Below are positions 1 through 12,300 of a stretch of 64,000 bases of DNA, one piece after another (the first letter of the stretch is position 1; each line of letters begins with the position of its first letter). The translations under genes were made by a program, and so were the position numbers. Location: positions 1 to 64,000 of the forward strand of contig JAEPRB010000104.1 in NCBI GenBank assembly GCA_016758965.1, written 5' to 3'. The notes beneath the pieces were generated by a model. That model was not told where the DNA came from. It ran no database searches and saw only the letters and a program-made list of their open reading frames with translations. This stretch comes from Circinella minor (taxonomy: Eukaryota > Mucoromycota > Mucoromycetes > Mucorales > Lichtheimiaceae).

Positions 1-111
1 GGGATAACGCTCTGGAGGTTCTGGAGGTTCTGGAGGTTCTGGAGGTTCTGGAGGTTCTGGGATAACGCTCTGGAGGTTCTGGAGGTTCTGGAGGTTCTGG
101 AGGTTCTGGAT
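1..111. repeat. 58-bp higher-order minisatellite of 9-bp GGAGGTTCT units
   Basis: The window opens inside a tandem array. A 13-base spacer (GGGATAACGCTCT) is followed by five copies of GGAGGTTCT. The same spacer then recurs at 59-71 and is followed by four more copies, so two levels of repetition are visible: a 9-bp unit and a 58-bp super-unit. The 58-bp period is not a multiple of three, so a Gly-Ser-Gly reading of the 9-mers would shift frame at every super-unit. This argues against a coding repeat, although the left side is cut by the window edge. Confidence 0.85.
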
Positions 112-3100
112 TTTTCCCATGGTGTATAGTTGAATAATCTGGTGGAACAATCTTTTTGTTTGTTCCTTTAGCTGAATCTTTTAAGAAATTTATCCAACAC
201 GTATTTACATAATAGCTTTCGGATTGGATCCCATTGACGTGGTCATGCGTAGTTTCACACACACACACACACATTTATCTTGAGTTTGCATATGGGAAAA
301 AAACGTCAAAACCGGGCAGTACATCTTAATATATAATCACCACACAGTAAAAGAACAAAAAAATTCAAAAGGGTCATGAACTTTTTTGTTGACAGTATTA
401 ATATATTGGTTTGAGAAAATCTATTCATTTCAGTTCATAGATAATGATTGTTTAGAAGAAAAAAGCTTTATTTTGCGCATTTTTTGTCTATAGAAGGGTA
501 ATATCAGCAATATATTATGTATTGTGCTCTTGACAAACCAACTCGCTCCTAACTTTTTCATTCAATTGACGCATCATTTTCTGATTCGAGAAAAAAAAGA
601 GCGTATTGCAATAGTTATCAATTTTTTTTTTTTTTTTTTCTTTTTGGATTATAATGCATATTGTGATTGTGCAAGTGTGGGGATTTTTACTCACGATCAA
701 TAAAATGACCCAATCGCCGATTTTTCCACTCAATGGAAATATAATATATATTAGATCAAAAAGAAACCCCTTTTCCTTTCTCTTTCTTCATATAACCCCC
801 GCTCTTTATCATCTAACCGTGTGAATTACTTTTACAGCATTTCTCCAGTGAATAAGATGGGGAAAATTTGCTCAAAAAGGTTAGACTTCCAATGTTTTTA
901 ATGGAAATCCTTGGTCTGACCTTTTTGATAACAAAAAGCAGAATGTGTAAATGCGCCAATTAACTGGATCTTGTCCGGGATTGTATAGTATAGTGAAAAA
1001 TGTTAGTCCTTTTATGGAAAAATCAGGGCTATTTCTGTGAAAATATTCAATAGGATAGTTTAAAATATGTAATAATAGTAGTATTATGTGATATAACATA
1101 AAATAAAATGAACATATTAGCATGTCTTTTGTATTAGTCTTGAGTGTAACATATATTGAATCCATAACTTGATAACTTGGTACCCTAAACAATCCAGCTG
1201 TAGCTAAGTATTGTACTGCATTTTCAGTTCAAAAATAAGACTGAATGTAGTTCCACCACCCGCCGGGTTGTATTTATACGTGTATATATATATAGAAACG
1301 CATTGATGTTTTACAGGAATACTACTCCCATTATAGCCATGTAAAATATAAAGTTGACGCATAATACGTACCACTTTATAAGAGTAAAAGATAATTTACT
1401 TAATAGTACTATACAAGTACAAATTTTATTATTTTCAGTGTCATAATACCCACTGTAGTGCGTATGTTTTGGTCGTGGAGAAAAAAAACATGCTCATGTG
1501 TGTGAAAGAATCAGTACGTATACCTGTACACACACAAACATACTATAATATCAATCTTATTATTATGATCAATTTTCGTTTGCTTCATTAACTTTCAGGA
1601 AATTTATTTTACGCGCTCTCGCACACTTCATGCTCGAATAATTTTTTTTATTACTTTTTTCGAATAAAACCCGAACAGTAATTTAATAAACTTAAAGTCT
1701 GTGACGTATAATTGTTTTTGCTAATATTTAAAGTATCAGTCAGCAATCTTTTAAGATTGCTTCTAATTTGATGGTATCATACATCGTCTTTACAAATTTA
1801 AACATTCAAACTATCATTGTCATTCATCAGTATATACTTTTTTTTTTTAAAAAAAAAGAAAAGACACATTATTTTTTCTACTTATTTTTAATTCATTGTC
1901 TTACTGTAGGGAGTATACAAATATAAGTCGAGAATTTTTAGTGCATTAACAGTATACATATCTTTTCTTACTAAATCAAAGATAATTGCTAAGTTTTAAA
2001 TTTAGCAATTTCCATGATTTGTTGGCATCATGACTATGTGTTAGAACTATAATTATACTTAATATTTAGTTTTTATAAAGTGTTTGTACATGTTTATTTA
2101 GCCATATTAGGAACAACAGATCCACAGATGCTATATCATAGCCTTCACATGTCGTTTCAGCAAGTCCTAAATACAAAATTATTTTTTTAAGAATAAACCC
2201 ACAATAATGACCATTTATCCAAGTTGATATAAATTCCAGTAGCAAAATTATAAGCATGGTTATTTTTAGTCTTATTATGATATCCAGAGAATCCCATGAT
2301 GACTATAACAATATTGTCGTTAATATAATTGAGAGGATTTATGGGCAGTAAACTGTACCAAAATAAGCTTTCTGCTGCCTGCTCACACCAGCTGAAAAAA
2401 ATCTTTCTACAGTACGTAACTACGTATAATAAACGTAAATGAGAAAAGGTTTTATTCATTACAATATTTGAAGCAAGACCAGACAGATGGAAATCTACAA
2501 GTATCAATATTGATAATTGTTCTTACGATAGTTAGTTAAAAAAGAATATTTTGCGTCTTTAATTAATATGATGTAATATTTGTAAATTGATCTTTTGTGG
2601 ACTTTTACTACTGTTATTCTGAAGCCAAACATAAATCCACATCAGTCTTTAATAAGTTAATGTTTGTGCGTGTATATATAACTATGTATATAATAACATA
2701 AATGGGCTCCTTCATGTATATGCCTGGTATGTATGTTTTAGAGAGGAAGCGCCGCATTTTTGACCGAGAAATTCTATTTTTAATAGTATAAAAAACCACG
2801 ATAAAATAAGGTGGATAGTCTGCATAAGATGATCTTTCTTTAGATCTTCGTCAAGATATCTTGAATCTAATCTTGGGTATGCTCATTCTAGGGGATAGTA
2901 TATAAAACCTACTATAATGTAATTGAAAAGAGGATTTGCTTGTTCGCTTTTTAAAAGCAATGTGTTATAGTGTCGATTTTTTTTGTGTAGCTTCGTTGGT
3001 GCGGTAACAATGTTACCATCAAAAAAGTAATTGATAGTAGTAGTACGTAATGAAAATATCGTTGTTTATTATTTTATTTTTACATATCTATTGACTCAAT

Positions 3101-6100
3101 AGCAAAGACACGATTTTATTAGTTAAAGTACAAATCAAATATTTTGTTGTAAAGTTAAGACCACAAAAAAGAAAAGGATGCACAATTTAAATTGATTTCA
3201 TATGCACAAGAAACAGTCAGGTTAAATAAGGACCAGTTGAGCATTTGAAAGAGATTTTTTGAGTATTCAAGGGAAATTTATAGTCAATGTGATTGGATGA
3301 CTGCACAGGATTAAGTTTAAGTTGGAAAAGTGTCAATGTGCGGTAATAGTTTATCCTAGAATCCATCATTGTCGTTTTTGAGTTATCTTTTTAAGCACCC
3401 AGGTTGTCTATATCGTGAGTAATTTTTTTTTGTATAAATAAAAGAAGATGTAGCACCTCATAAACAATTTAAATTATATTAAGTGACAATGCTTAAACTA
3501 TGATCATCATGTTTCCATACCCAAGTCTCCAAGGTGTGTTATAATAAGGGTTTTATCTGGTATGTATAGTGGTTAAGGATTTTTTTTTTATCTTTTACTA
3601 TCATAAAATAAGTCTTTTGGTTCATGTAATTGGAGCTTTATTATTATGATGGATATAAAAAATATATACTCTTTTGTGATTTCGTAGACTTAGTTTAGGG
3701 CATTAAAATAGTACCCTTACAAATTTAAGAATGCATCTTACAGAAGAACAGTTTTAAATACTTGATAATATGTGGCATTATGTACAATAAAGAGATTTTT
3801 TTTTTACAGTTATGAGCAGAAGATCGACTTTTCCTTTGATCCACATATTTACAAATCACTTCCATATAATCTTGTGTTTGTTTGTCTTTTCTAAGTCTAC
3901 CAAATGCCTCCTTCTGTCCTGCGACCGAATTTCATTATTAATTTGATGCAAAAATTCTTTATCACCGTTTAATAGAAGCATAAGTATTAAAAAAGTAACA
4001 GATACGTAATCTTATTTTTAATGTATTATCCAGGGATTACTATAGTATCATCTATGCTACTATAAATACCAATAATATCTATAATATGTCAAACTTTTTT
4101 TTTGTGGAAGGAAAATAAAATTAAAGATAATATATATATATTAGTATATTGCATACAAATCGCCAGTAAGGCAAATAGAATATGAAATACGTATCAAAAA
4201 TATTCATGAAGCAATCAAGTTATTTTGTGGTGAAAACGAATATCAATATAATTCCATGCTTACACCAAACCATCATGCATATTCACTGCAAGTAGATATG
4301 CATGGATATGCATTAAATAACTACATGGAAAACATGAACTTCTATTATATGTAATTATAACTCTTTATGAAAATCTGTAGATATCTGATGTATGATTTAT
4401 ACGAACTACAATGAATGGTTATGACTAACCTGTGGTTCTTTATAATAAGCCATGGATTATTTATAGTTGTAGCATTGTGAATATCTATTAACTGCCATGA
4501 AAGCATAAATATTTAGCTTAAGATTGCTTGCGTAACACATGGAAATGGAACCAAAAGTATGGTCTGTTTTTCTCGCAAACTTCTTTACTAGATTTTTATC
4601 TTTGTATAAGTTCCTAAAAAGATAATGTATTAAGTTATGGGTACGTATCTTAAAACGTCAGGAAAATTCTTTTGACGATAATGTAGTAGTAATAAAGCGG
4701 CTATGACATACTCTATACATTAATAAACAATGCAGATTTCAAACTTATACAGTAAGTCATTTCAAGAGCATGAAGTTTCATGAATATTTATAAAAGTGAT
4801 ACCGTATTATAGAATTCCACTAAACGCTATAAATATACCCGGTTATACCTAATCCATGAGTGTTTATGAACTATAAAGTTTTATCGAGTTTCATTGTGCT
4901 ATTAAAACCATGAATTCTCATGGACTTCTATCAACCTCTTAGTTAGGAACCGTTTGAAATTATTGATGCACAATAGGAAGAGCCGATGACTTGTAATATA
5001 AAAGTTTCAATTTACACAAAGTGAATTAAAATTTGAATAGAATAGTAGTACTGTATTTATAAAACATATAACGATATAAGATACAATTTAGTTGATTCAT
5101 TTTTCACGTATTTCATACGTATGAATCTTCTAATTCCTGGAATATACATCCTGAACACTGACGATCTTTTTATGTTTTTTTGTTCGATAGTATACGATGA
5201 CGAAAAAATTATATTATCGCTACAAGGGGTTAGTATAAATATAATGAGCCTATATAAATATTAGTAGTAATAAGAGAATACAAAAGTGTTTCGATTATAT
5301 GATATGATGGTTTATCACTCACTATATACAGTATGTCATATTTTAAAAGTAAATTTCAGCCAAACTGATCATTACGTAAAACTTAATTAAATTGAGACAT
5401 TTTTGGAATCTTCGACTTTCAGTCGGAACCGGGAATAAACCATAAAGAAAAATAAATAAAAGTATTAAATTAAGGGGGAATATTTTGAAAAAGTATCACC
5501 AACAAGTTGTGGAGAAGATGGTTAGTTTTGACAGTAGCATAATGTTGCCAACTAACAGTTATATGTGATTTAAATCCGATTTTTTTTCTGTACGACACTC
5601 GCTATTTAAAAAATTGCTAAAATGGTGTGCACGGCCGCCACACAAGTCCAAAATAAAGTAGCCAGTGACGATAAAATGGGTTATAATGATAAATTATACA
5701 TTAACATATAGATATGGAGCTTTTACAGTTAAATAATAGTATTATCAAATAAAAATATAAAATGAAATATATTAGGTATAGTCTACACAAACTAATGTTC
5801 ATATGAATTCGTTATTATGTATTAAGCTTTTTATTTTTGTAAAACTCAAGCTGTGGAAGCGGAGATATGATGGACTCGTGGTCTATGTAATGTTTTGTAC
5901 AATAGGGTATCGATTAATTCTATGCATATAATATTATAACTGGATAAAACTTATCTATTTTTAAATTTGAAGCACGCTTTGATTAATCGAGTGTGAGTGT
6001 GCGATTAGAGAGAAAGAGGGGAGGAGGAATATTAGAGGATAGAATTCTACCGCTTTATTTTTTGTGGGATCACTTAATTGACTAATCTTTTCCAAAGATG

Positions 6101-6551
6101 ATAATTTTTACTTTTTCACTATTTTTTTTTTCTGTATAAAGTAAAGTTTAACTTTTTTTTTCGATAATTTATCCTGCTAGTTCAGTGATCATGATAATAA
6201 TTAATCCCGTAAAAAAGTTTCCAGACGTAGAGAAATTTAGACTAAAAGAATAAAAAAAGGGTCTTGATTTTTTCCATTATGGTATGCGCGCTACAGCCAG
6301 CAAAAAAACAAAAAAAAAAGTTGACCCACGCGGCGCTGTTCGGCAGCTTAATTGTTATACAAAGCTCTATTGGATTGTGGTACAAGAAAAAAAAGTTTTT
6401 TGTAAAATAATATATATAAACGACTCAAGAGGTTCTTTTTTATGGTTTTTCTTCTTTTTTTTTTATTCATTCACTCTCTTTTCAACCGTCGCACTCCTTA
6501 CGCACACCTTTTTAATTCCCTTCCCATAAATCCTTCTAATATATTTTCATC
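112..6551. other. Long AT-rich intergenic region, no supported gene
   Basis: About 6.4 kb with poly-A/T runs, short palindromes and no open frame that looks coding on either strand. The longest open stretches are rich in Ile, Leu, Tyr and Phe, as expected from AT-rich noise. Visible structure: perfect short hairpins near 1742-1762 (AGCAATCTT arms) and 1985-2010 (ATTGCTAA arms), a cluster of CATG-containing near-palindromes at about 4200-4960, and scattered TACGTA sites. The last 300 bases, with pyrimidine-rich tracts, are probably the promoter and 5' leader of the wall-protein gene that starts at 6552. Confidence 0.6.
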
Positions 6552-7351
6552 ATGAAGTTCTCTATCGCTGCTACTCTTTTCTCCCTCGCTGCTTCCGCTT
6601 ACGCTCAAACCACTGCCACTACTCCCTCCACTGGTGGTATTTCCGTCGTCCATCCTACTAATGGTGTAAGTTTCTTTAAAATACAATCAAATTAAAAATA
6701 AAATAAAACAAAGAAGAATTGTAGTAAACTAAGTCTTGGAATATAATTTTATAGGTCGAATGGAAGGCTGGTACTACCCAAACCGTCACCTGGAATATTG
6801 TTGATGCTGCTCAAGCCTCTACCATCGAGAAGATTACCTTGAGAGGTGGTGCTTCCAACAACCTTACCGTTGCCTACATCATTGATAACACTCAATTCGA
6901 TGCCAGCAAGGGCAAGTACGAATGGGCCATTGACGCTAAGACCGAAACTGCCGTCTCTTGTATGTATCATTTAAACTAAAAAAAGAGTTGGATAAAGAAC
7001 TTGTGATTATTACATAAATATATTTGAATATGTTATATGTAATATACTATGATCAGGATGGTTTATTGATTATATTTATTATATTATTCAAAAATAGACT
7101 CTGTTGAAGTCACTACCAACAGCGGTTCCAGCTACTCCCCTTACTTCTCCATCATTGGTGCTGCTCCCGGTACCACTGACAATTCCAAGTTAGGTGTCCA
7201 ACCCGGTGATGAAAAGAAGTCTAGCAGCTCTGCTAGTGCTGACAATGCTGAAAAGTCCAACGGAGCCGATAATGAAAGTGCTGCCTCTACTCTTAAGCTT
7301 GGTGCTTTGGTTGGTACTGTTGTCGCTGGTACTGCCGTTGCTCTTTTCTAA
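6552..7351 (+). CDS. Secreted, probably GPI-anchored Kre9/Knh1-domain cell-wall protein
   Basis: Three exons, 6552-6665, 6755-6959 and 7098-7351, give a 190-residue protein. Residues 1-19 form a typical signal peptide (MKFSIAATLFSLAASAYAQ). The mature part begins with an Ig-like Kre9/Knh1 N-terminal domain; the hallmark is visible as HPTNGVEWKAGTTQTVTWN around residues 34-52. A Ser/Ala-rich spacer follows, then a hydrophobic C-terminal tail (LKLGALVGTVVAGTAVALF) that fits GPI-anchor replacement. Proteins of this family are cell-wall or plasma-membrane proteins; Kre9 and Knh1 are linked to beta-1,6-glucan assembly in yeast, but this short GPI type has no settled function. Codon choice (ACC, GCC, AAG, GGT) is much more biased than in the neighbouring genes, which suggests high expression. 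Both introns have clean GT-AG borders and the frame is continuous across them. Confidence 0.88.
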
Positions 7352-9089
7352 AGCAGATAATGTGAAATATCTCTAATTCTCTCCGTATTCTTTTTTTTTA
7401 AAAAAAGCAAACAACAACTTTATTCATTCCATTCCCTATTTATTTCCATCCACAGAACTTTAGTTTTGTTGTAACCAGTAGCAATACATAATACTACATT
7501 TATCTTTTCTTCTTTTATTTACTTTATTATATAAAAATTGAAATCATCTAATTATTCTTTCTTAATCTGCATATAACATAATTGTAATTACTGTCTTTTT
7601 TTATGATCTTTACATACACAATGAATTGATATTTTTTCTAGGGAGTTTATTGAAGAGTAGAGGAGAGGAGGGAAAGAAGGGGGTCTGCAAATAACTTGAT
7701 CGGCCCCATGTCACACATTTCAATTCAATGTGATACAAAGCTCGTGGTTTACTGTTATGGTGAAACATTCCTGGTTCTCTTTTAGCTATAAAGCAGTCAG
7801 TTTGAGATAGGCCCCACTTAAATTGATTTGACATCTTTTTAAAGTTAAATGTATAATTTTCGTTTTCACGTGTTTTATCACCTAATCCTTCACATATTTT
7901 ATTATAATATATAATCTTTTTCAGTCATTTAACTTTTTTTAATTCAATTTAAACTGTCAATCATTCATTTATTATTTATTATGTGGTTATATTATTATAG
8001 CCATGTTTTTGGCCTTTTTTTATTTATTTAGTATGAATCATATAAGTTTTGTTTACTTTTCAAAAAACAAAGGCATGATGGTGTATGATCAAGGCTCCGT
8101 TTAAAAATATCGTGTAATGAAGATATGCAACCAATTGTTAAAAGGCCCTTTTGGCGAGGATGTGAAAACGATCATGGATTTACATAAAAACATATCATAT
8201 CGAATCCAAATAAATACTTAATACTAAATATTGGTGTTTTTCGTGAAGAGGTTATTAGCAGAGAGCTTAAGAAGAGATAATATGGATTTTTAAAAATTTT
8301 ATTGCAAATTTAGCGACTGGATGCGCGTTGACTGATATTTGTTTCTTCGAAGAGCCTAATAATTATTACAATTAAAATAATAGTGAAAGAATCATAGTTG
8401 CTCGTGTTGTTAAAAAGAAGGTGATCTGACCGCACGTAGTTGATGCACCAAAATTACGTTCCGTCTAAAATCTACTAGCCAACATAACAAATAGGTACGA
8501 CAAATTTTGCAGTGAGGTATTTGTTCAAATATGAGTGACTAATAATCTGGCCTTTCATAGATAATAGTAATATGTGGATTACCTAGCAACAAAATACAGA
8601 AGATTTAATCATATAAGTAGAGACTACTTATTATATATATATACATATCCTTTTACTGGAGTGCTTTGTTTTGCACAAGTTTTTGTCTTTTTTTTTAGAA
8701 AAAAATTCATAGTCATACTCGCTGTACCTACCATAACACAATCTTCTATTCCCCTTCCCCCAATCTCCATATCATTTTACACCCAATTTTTATTTTCGTT
8801 TTTTGGTTTCTAATATTTTATTTGCACCAAGCAGATATATTGCATGTGTATAACAAAATAATAATGATAATAGTAATTTTGTATATCGAGTTATATATGT
8901 GTATGTTTTAAAGGTTTGTACGTGGAGAGGTTTTGACTTGCGTGTGTGCGTGTGTTGAGTGTATATAATCTATTTACATGCTGTGTGAATTCCTTTTTTT
9001 TTTAATTATTTTCGTTTTCGTTGTACTGTTGAGCCGTTTCAAATATTTAATGAATAGTATGAAAGAAAAAAAAAGGAGGTAAATTCATT
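7352..9089. other. Intergenic region between the wall protein and bL32m
   Basis: No supported gene. The first 250 bases are T-rich 3' untranslated-like sequence of the wall-protein gene. The 300 bases before 9089 are the downstream side of the convergent minus-strand bL32m gene and carry poly-T and GT-rich stretches. Open stretches here, such as 7610-7834 on the minus strand, show no recognisable family and no splice-supported extension. Confidence 0.5.
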
Positions 9090-9395
9090 TTAGTTGGCAA
9101 CTTTATGAGCGTTCTTGATTTCACTATAACAGTGACTACATAAATGATGAAGCAATTTATTATTTCCACATGCTGGACATTGTGTTACGTTTTCCTTGTT
9201 CTCCAAGCCCTTGTTTGATGCGCGCATACGCTTTTTTGAATGAGAAGTCTTCTTTTTTGGTGCAGCCCAAAGGAAAGGTTCAAGCCAAATGGGTGTTTTG
9301 AATGTACCGGCAACTGCAATTGCACCACGTAATTGAGGTGTTTGTTGTGTTAATGAAGGCAATGAAAAGTGGTATCCAAGTCGTGCAAGTGCCAT
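9090..9395 (-). CDS. MRPL32: Mitochondrial large-subunit ribosomal protein bL32m
   Basis: A single exon of 101 residues. The C-terminal half is diagnostic: a basic linker (KKKTSHSKKRMR) is followed by a zinc-ribbon with paired cysteines, CPACG then HHLCSHC. This is the arrangement of bacterial L32 and its mitochondrial counterpart, a structural protein of the mitoribosomal large subunit. The N-terminal stretch of about 48 residues is compatible with a mitochondrial presequence; in yeast this protein is processed by the m-AAA protease, which I infer may apply here. The methionine at the upstream end of the open frame is used as the start. It is convergent with the wall-protein gene upstream in the window. 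Confidence 0.9.
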   Translation of the reverse strand: MALARLGYHFSLPSLTQQTPQLRGAIAVAGTFKTPIWLEPFLWAAPKKKTSHSKKRMRASNKGLENKENVTQCPACGNNKLLHHLCSHCYSEIKNAHKVAN

Positions 9396-9742
9396 TTTTG
9401 TTGTCGTTGTTGTTTTGGTTGGAGTATCGACAAGAAAAAAATAAGGCCCAGGTTAATGATAAGTTGGAATGTTTATGTTGTGTGGAGCTCCAAAAGTGGA
9501 ATTGAAAATCAAAGCCACCGAGGGGGAATTTCCAATAAAAATGCTAGTTAGTAAATGACTTATAATCATGCTATGTTGTATGGGATATATGGATAATTGT
9601 ATTCATGTGTGACATTTTGACTTCTGTTTTTGTTATAGAAAGTGTTGTATTCATACATTATTTTTGGTTTTCTTCTTTGTTTTGTTGTTTATTTTCTTTC
9701 TCTCTTTATATTTTCTTTTTACTTTTGAATATATAAATAAAA

Positions 9743-12300
9743 ATGGGAAAAGCTATGAAGTCTACTCGTTCTGTGAAGAACCCTATTGATAAATATTTCC
9801 TCGCACACTGCATCACATAATGAAAAATGATCGTGCTTGGAATTCCCTTGTAAATGTAAATGACAACATACAGGTACTAAATTAAAATTTACATAAATTA
9901 TTATCAGCTGAATAAAATTAATACCAACACTGTATAATAGCATTCGGAACAATATATTCCTGATGCTTGAAACTGAAAAAGCCAGTCTGGAAACGTGCAG
10001 GTCGGACAACAAGAACAGCAGCAGCAACTTAATAATACTACTGGTAGTGATAGTTCTTCAAATCACCAAAAAAGCAACAACCAAGAAAGTCCCCTTGGCG
10101 CTGTTCGAGAATACGAGGTCATGAGTTCTTTGATACAAAATCTTCCTGATTATGAAGCCGATAAATTTTCTCATCGGCAAACCTTTGCTGATGGTTTGCA
10201 GACACTGAAATACTTCAGCACATAATATTTGGAACATTGAGCTTTTAAAGCGATCCATTCGCAAAACTGCTCGAGTTTTTTTACTTTCAAAATTACGACC
10301 CAATGCTTTTTTAAATATAGGGTAGTGCTACGCTAAATATATATCAACAGGTGTAATCCATCTGAAAAAGCAAGCAAACAAAAGAAGAAGCAAACACAGG
10401 AACAAAGTAATCTGTCATTTTTAAATAATTGAAACTGGTATCGTCGATTCAAAGGTATTTGCGGTGATGTTGTCCGTGCTTTGAACTTAGGTGGTAGAAA
10501 AAGAATTATAGCAGTATCTTCATTGGTTGCAAAAATGGAAAATAATGCTTTCCGAAATACTGAAGAATCAACGATAACTACATCTTCCGAACACAAATCA
10601 CCTTTGAATAAAGATATCGCTGAGGTTACGGTACAAAACCTCGATGATGATGATGATAATGATGATGATGACGATGGTGATCATACGTATGAACAAGAAC
10701 TTGTTGAGAAGGATAATCAGAAAAATAGTACGTAGCGCCCAACAAAAGTCAATATCTATTGAAGCCACCTCTACCACCATGACCAGCAGCTCAAGTCATC
10801 ATCTATTTCTTTGGCATCAACAGATGTTTCAAGTAACACCATCAGGTGTTTAGAAGCAGTTATCACAATGATGACTATATCTTCCAATATTAAACATTGT
10901 GTGACAGTCAATATAATGTTCGAAAAGATGTTTATGCTTCAACAAAAACATCAGATAAAGCTTGCCAAGTTGCATAAACTATCATTGATCTTATCTGGCT
11001 ATTTGTTCCCAAAAAGAAAAACGACGGTACTAATCCTGTTGTACATAACAATTTTTGATTTGGCACCATCTGTATTTCTTTTAAACAAAATTCTTGAAGC
11101 AGTGAAGCTGGGCAAACAAACAAAAGCAATGTATCCTGAAATACAAGAAAAGAAGTCGTTGCATTTATCAGCAAGAGCCATTTATGAAGCGTTTCGTGAT
11201 TCTCATGAAATGTATAATTCTGATGAAGCAGTTGTACGTGATAAAATGCATGCAGGTAGAGATCGATTAGCTGTATTATCAAATTTCTTTAATATGACAA
11301 GTATTCAACGTATTCTGGAAGAGCATCGTCTTCGTCCTCATTTAAGCCTGAAGTATGCAAACAGATTTCAGATTCGTTGGATTGGTTATCGTATTACAAA
11401 AAAACAAAAGTAAAAATCATCCCCATTATCTAAAAAAGTGATCAGCATTAAAGTTGAGAAACCGCGACGACAATGACAATAATGAGGATAAGGAGGAATT
11501 ACAACTAGCTATATGTACGAAAAAGGGTTGGGTCAAGAAATAAATCGTCTTGCATCATTATATACCAAAGAAAACAAATTACTGGCCTCTTATGTATTGG
11601 GACGCATGACTATATCTTCTCCATATAACATATTTACGAAAAATGTGTCACGAGAGAAGAAGAAGCCAATCGAAAGTCAAGATAAGCAATGGTTATTGTG
11701 TATCGAAGAAGAAAAAAAAGTCTCGTGGAAGGACCTTAAAGAAGCCATAAAAAAAGCAGACGACCAATTGTTTAAGATGTCAAATACCCATGGTGATTTG
11801 CGAAAAAAAAATCCTCTTTGCATTATCTTAACAAGGAAAATAAGAATCAAAGGATACCAGGACCAAAGAAGTTACTGGCAAATATCATCAAGTATTAGCA
11901 AAGTGACATTGAATCCTAAAACGTTTCCCTTTATGCATTGTATAGAAATTCCCCTATTGAGGGACGTGCGAGAAGAGGTTCAAGAAAAGTTGTGGAGGCT
12001 CTCGACACGCCTCAAGGGGATCATGTTGTAAAAGCTGACGAGTTTTTATCTTCGACTATTTGTCCTAATTGTTTTGCATGACTTACTTCTCAAACATATA
12101 AACGTGATGGAAAGATCCGAATTTCAAATGAATCAAAATGTTGTTCTAATTCTTTGTGCGCTAGTATTGAACAACGATGAACCGTGATGGTGTAGACAGT
12201 CACAATATTGGTCTCAATGGTGCATGTGGTATTATAGCTAAAGATGGGCCAGCATTACCTCCACTCCGTCGAAGTGGAAGTCCTAAGAAACAAGTAAATA
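9743..12300 (+). pseudogene. Decayed Fanzor/TnpB-like RNA-guided nuclease gene
   Basis: Protein-like pieces in changing frames run along the plus strand: 9995-10225, about 10460-10735, 10811-11413, 11513-12031 and 12030-12290. The last segment is diagnostic. A DEF-like acidic motif and LSSTICPNC (zinc knuckle, CPNC codons 12061-12072) are followed by a second cysteine pair (KCCSNSLC), then, after a frameshift, NRDGVDSHNIGLNGAC (NRD codons 12180-12188). This is the layout of the TnpB/Fanzor C-terminus: zinc ribbon, then the RuvC-III Asp in an NRDxxxxxNI context. An upstream RIPGPKKLL segment matches the usual position before the zinc ribbon. A possible RuvC-I stretch (ALNLGGRKRIIAVSSL near 10475-10520) has Asn where Asp is expected. 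Several stops and frameshifts, plus a (GAT)n expansion near 10640-10680, show it is dead. A short open piece at 9743-9820 (MGKAMKSTRSVKNPIDKYF) may be its first exon. The exact boundaries are uncertain. Confidence 0.68.
10641..10680 (+). repeat. GAT/GAC-rich microsatellite in the Fanzor-like relic
   Basis: Repeated GATGAT/GATAAT/GACGAT triplets encode a run of Asp with a few Asn in the surviving frame. This looks like slippage expansion in a decaying coding sequence. Confidence 0.6.

Noticed and set aside
7610..7834. Minus-strand frame of 74 codons downstream of the wall protein
   Set aside because: No recognisable family, no conserved motif, and it overlaps probable 3' untranslated sequence.
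10598..10780. Minus-strand frame with a poly-Ile run opposite the GAT repeat
   Set aside because: It is simply the complement of the (GAT)n microsatellite and has no other support.
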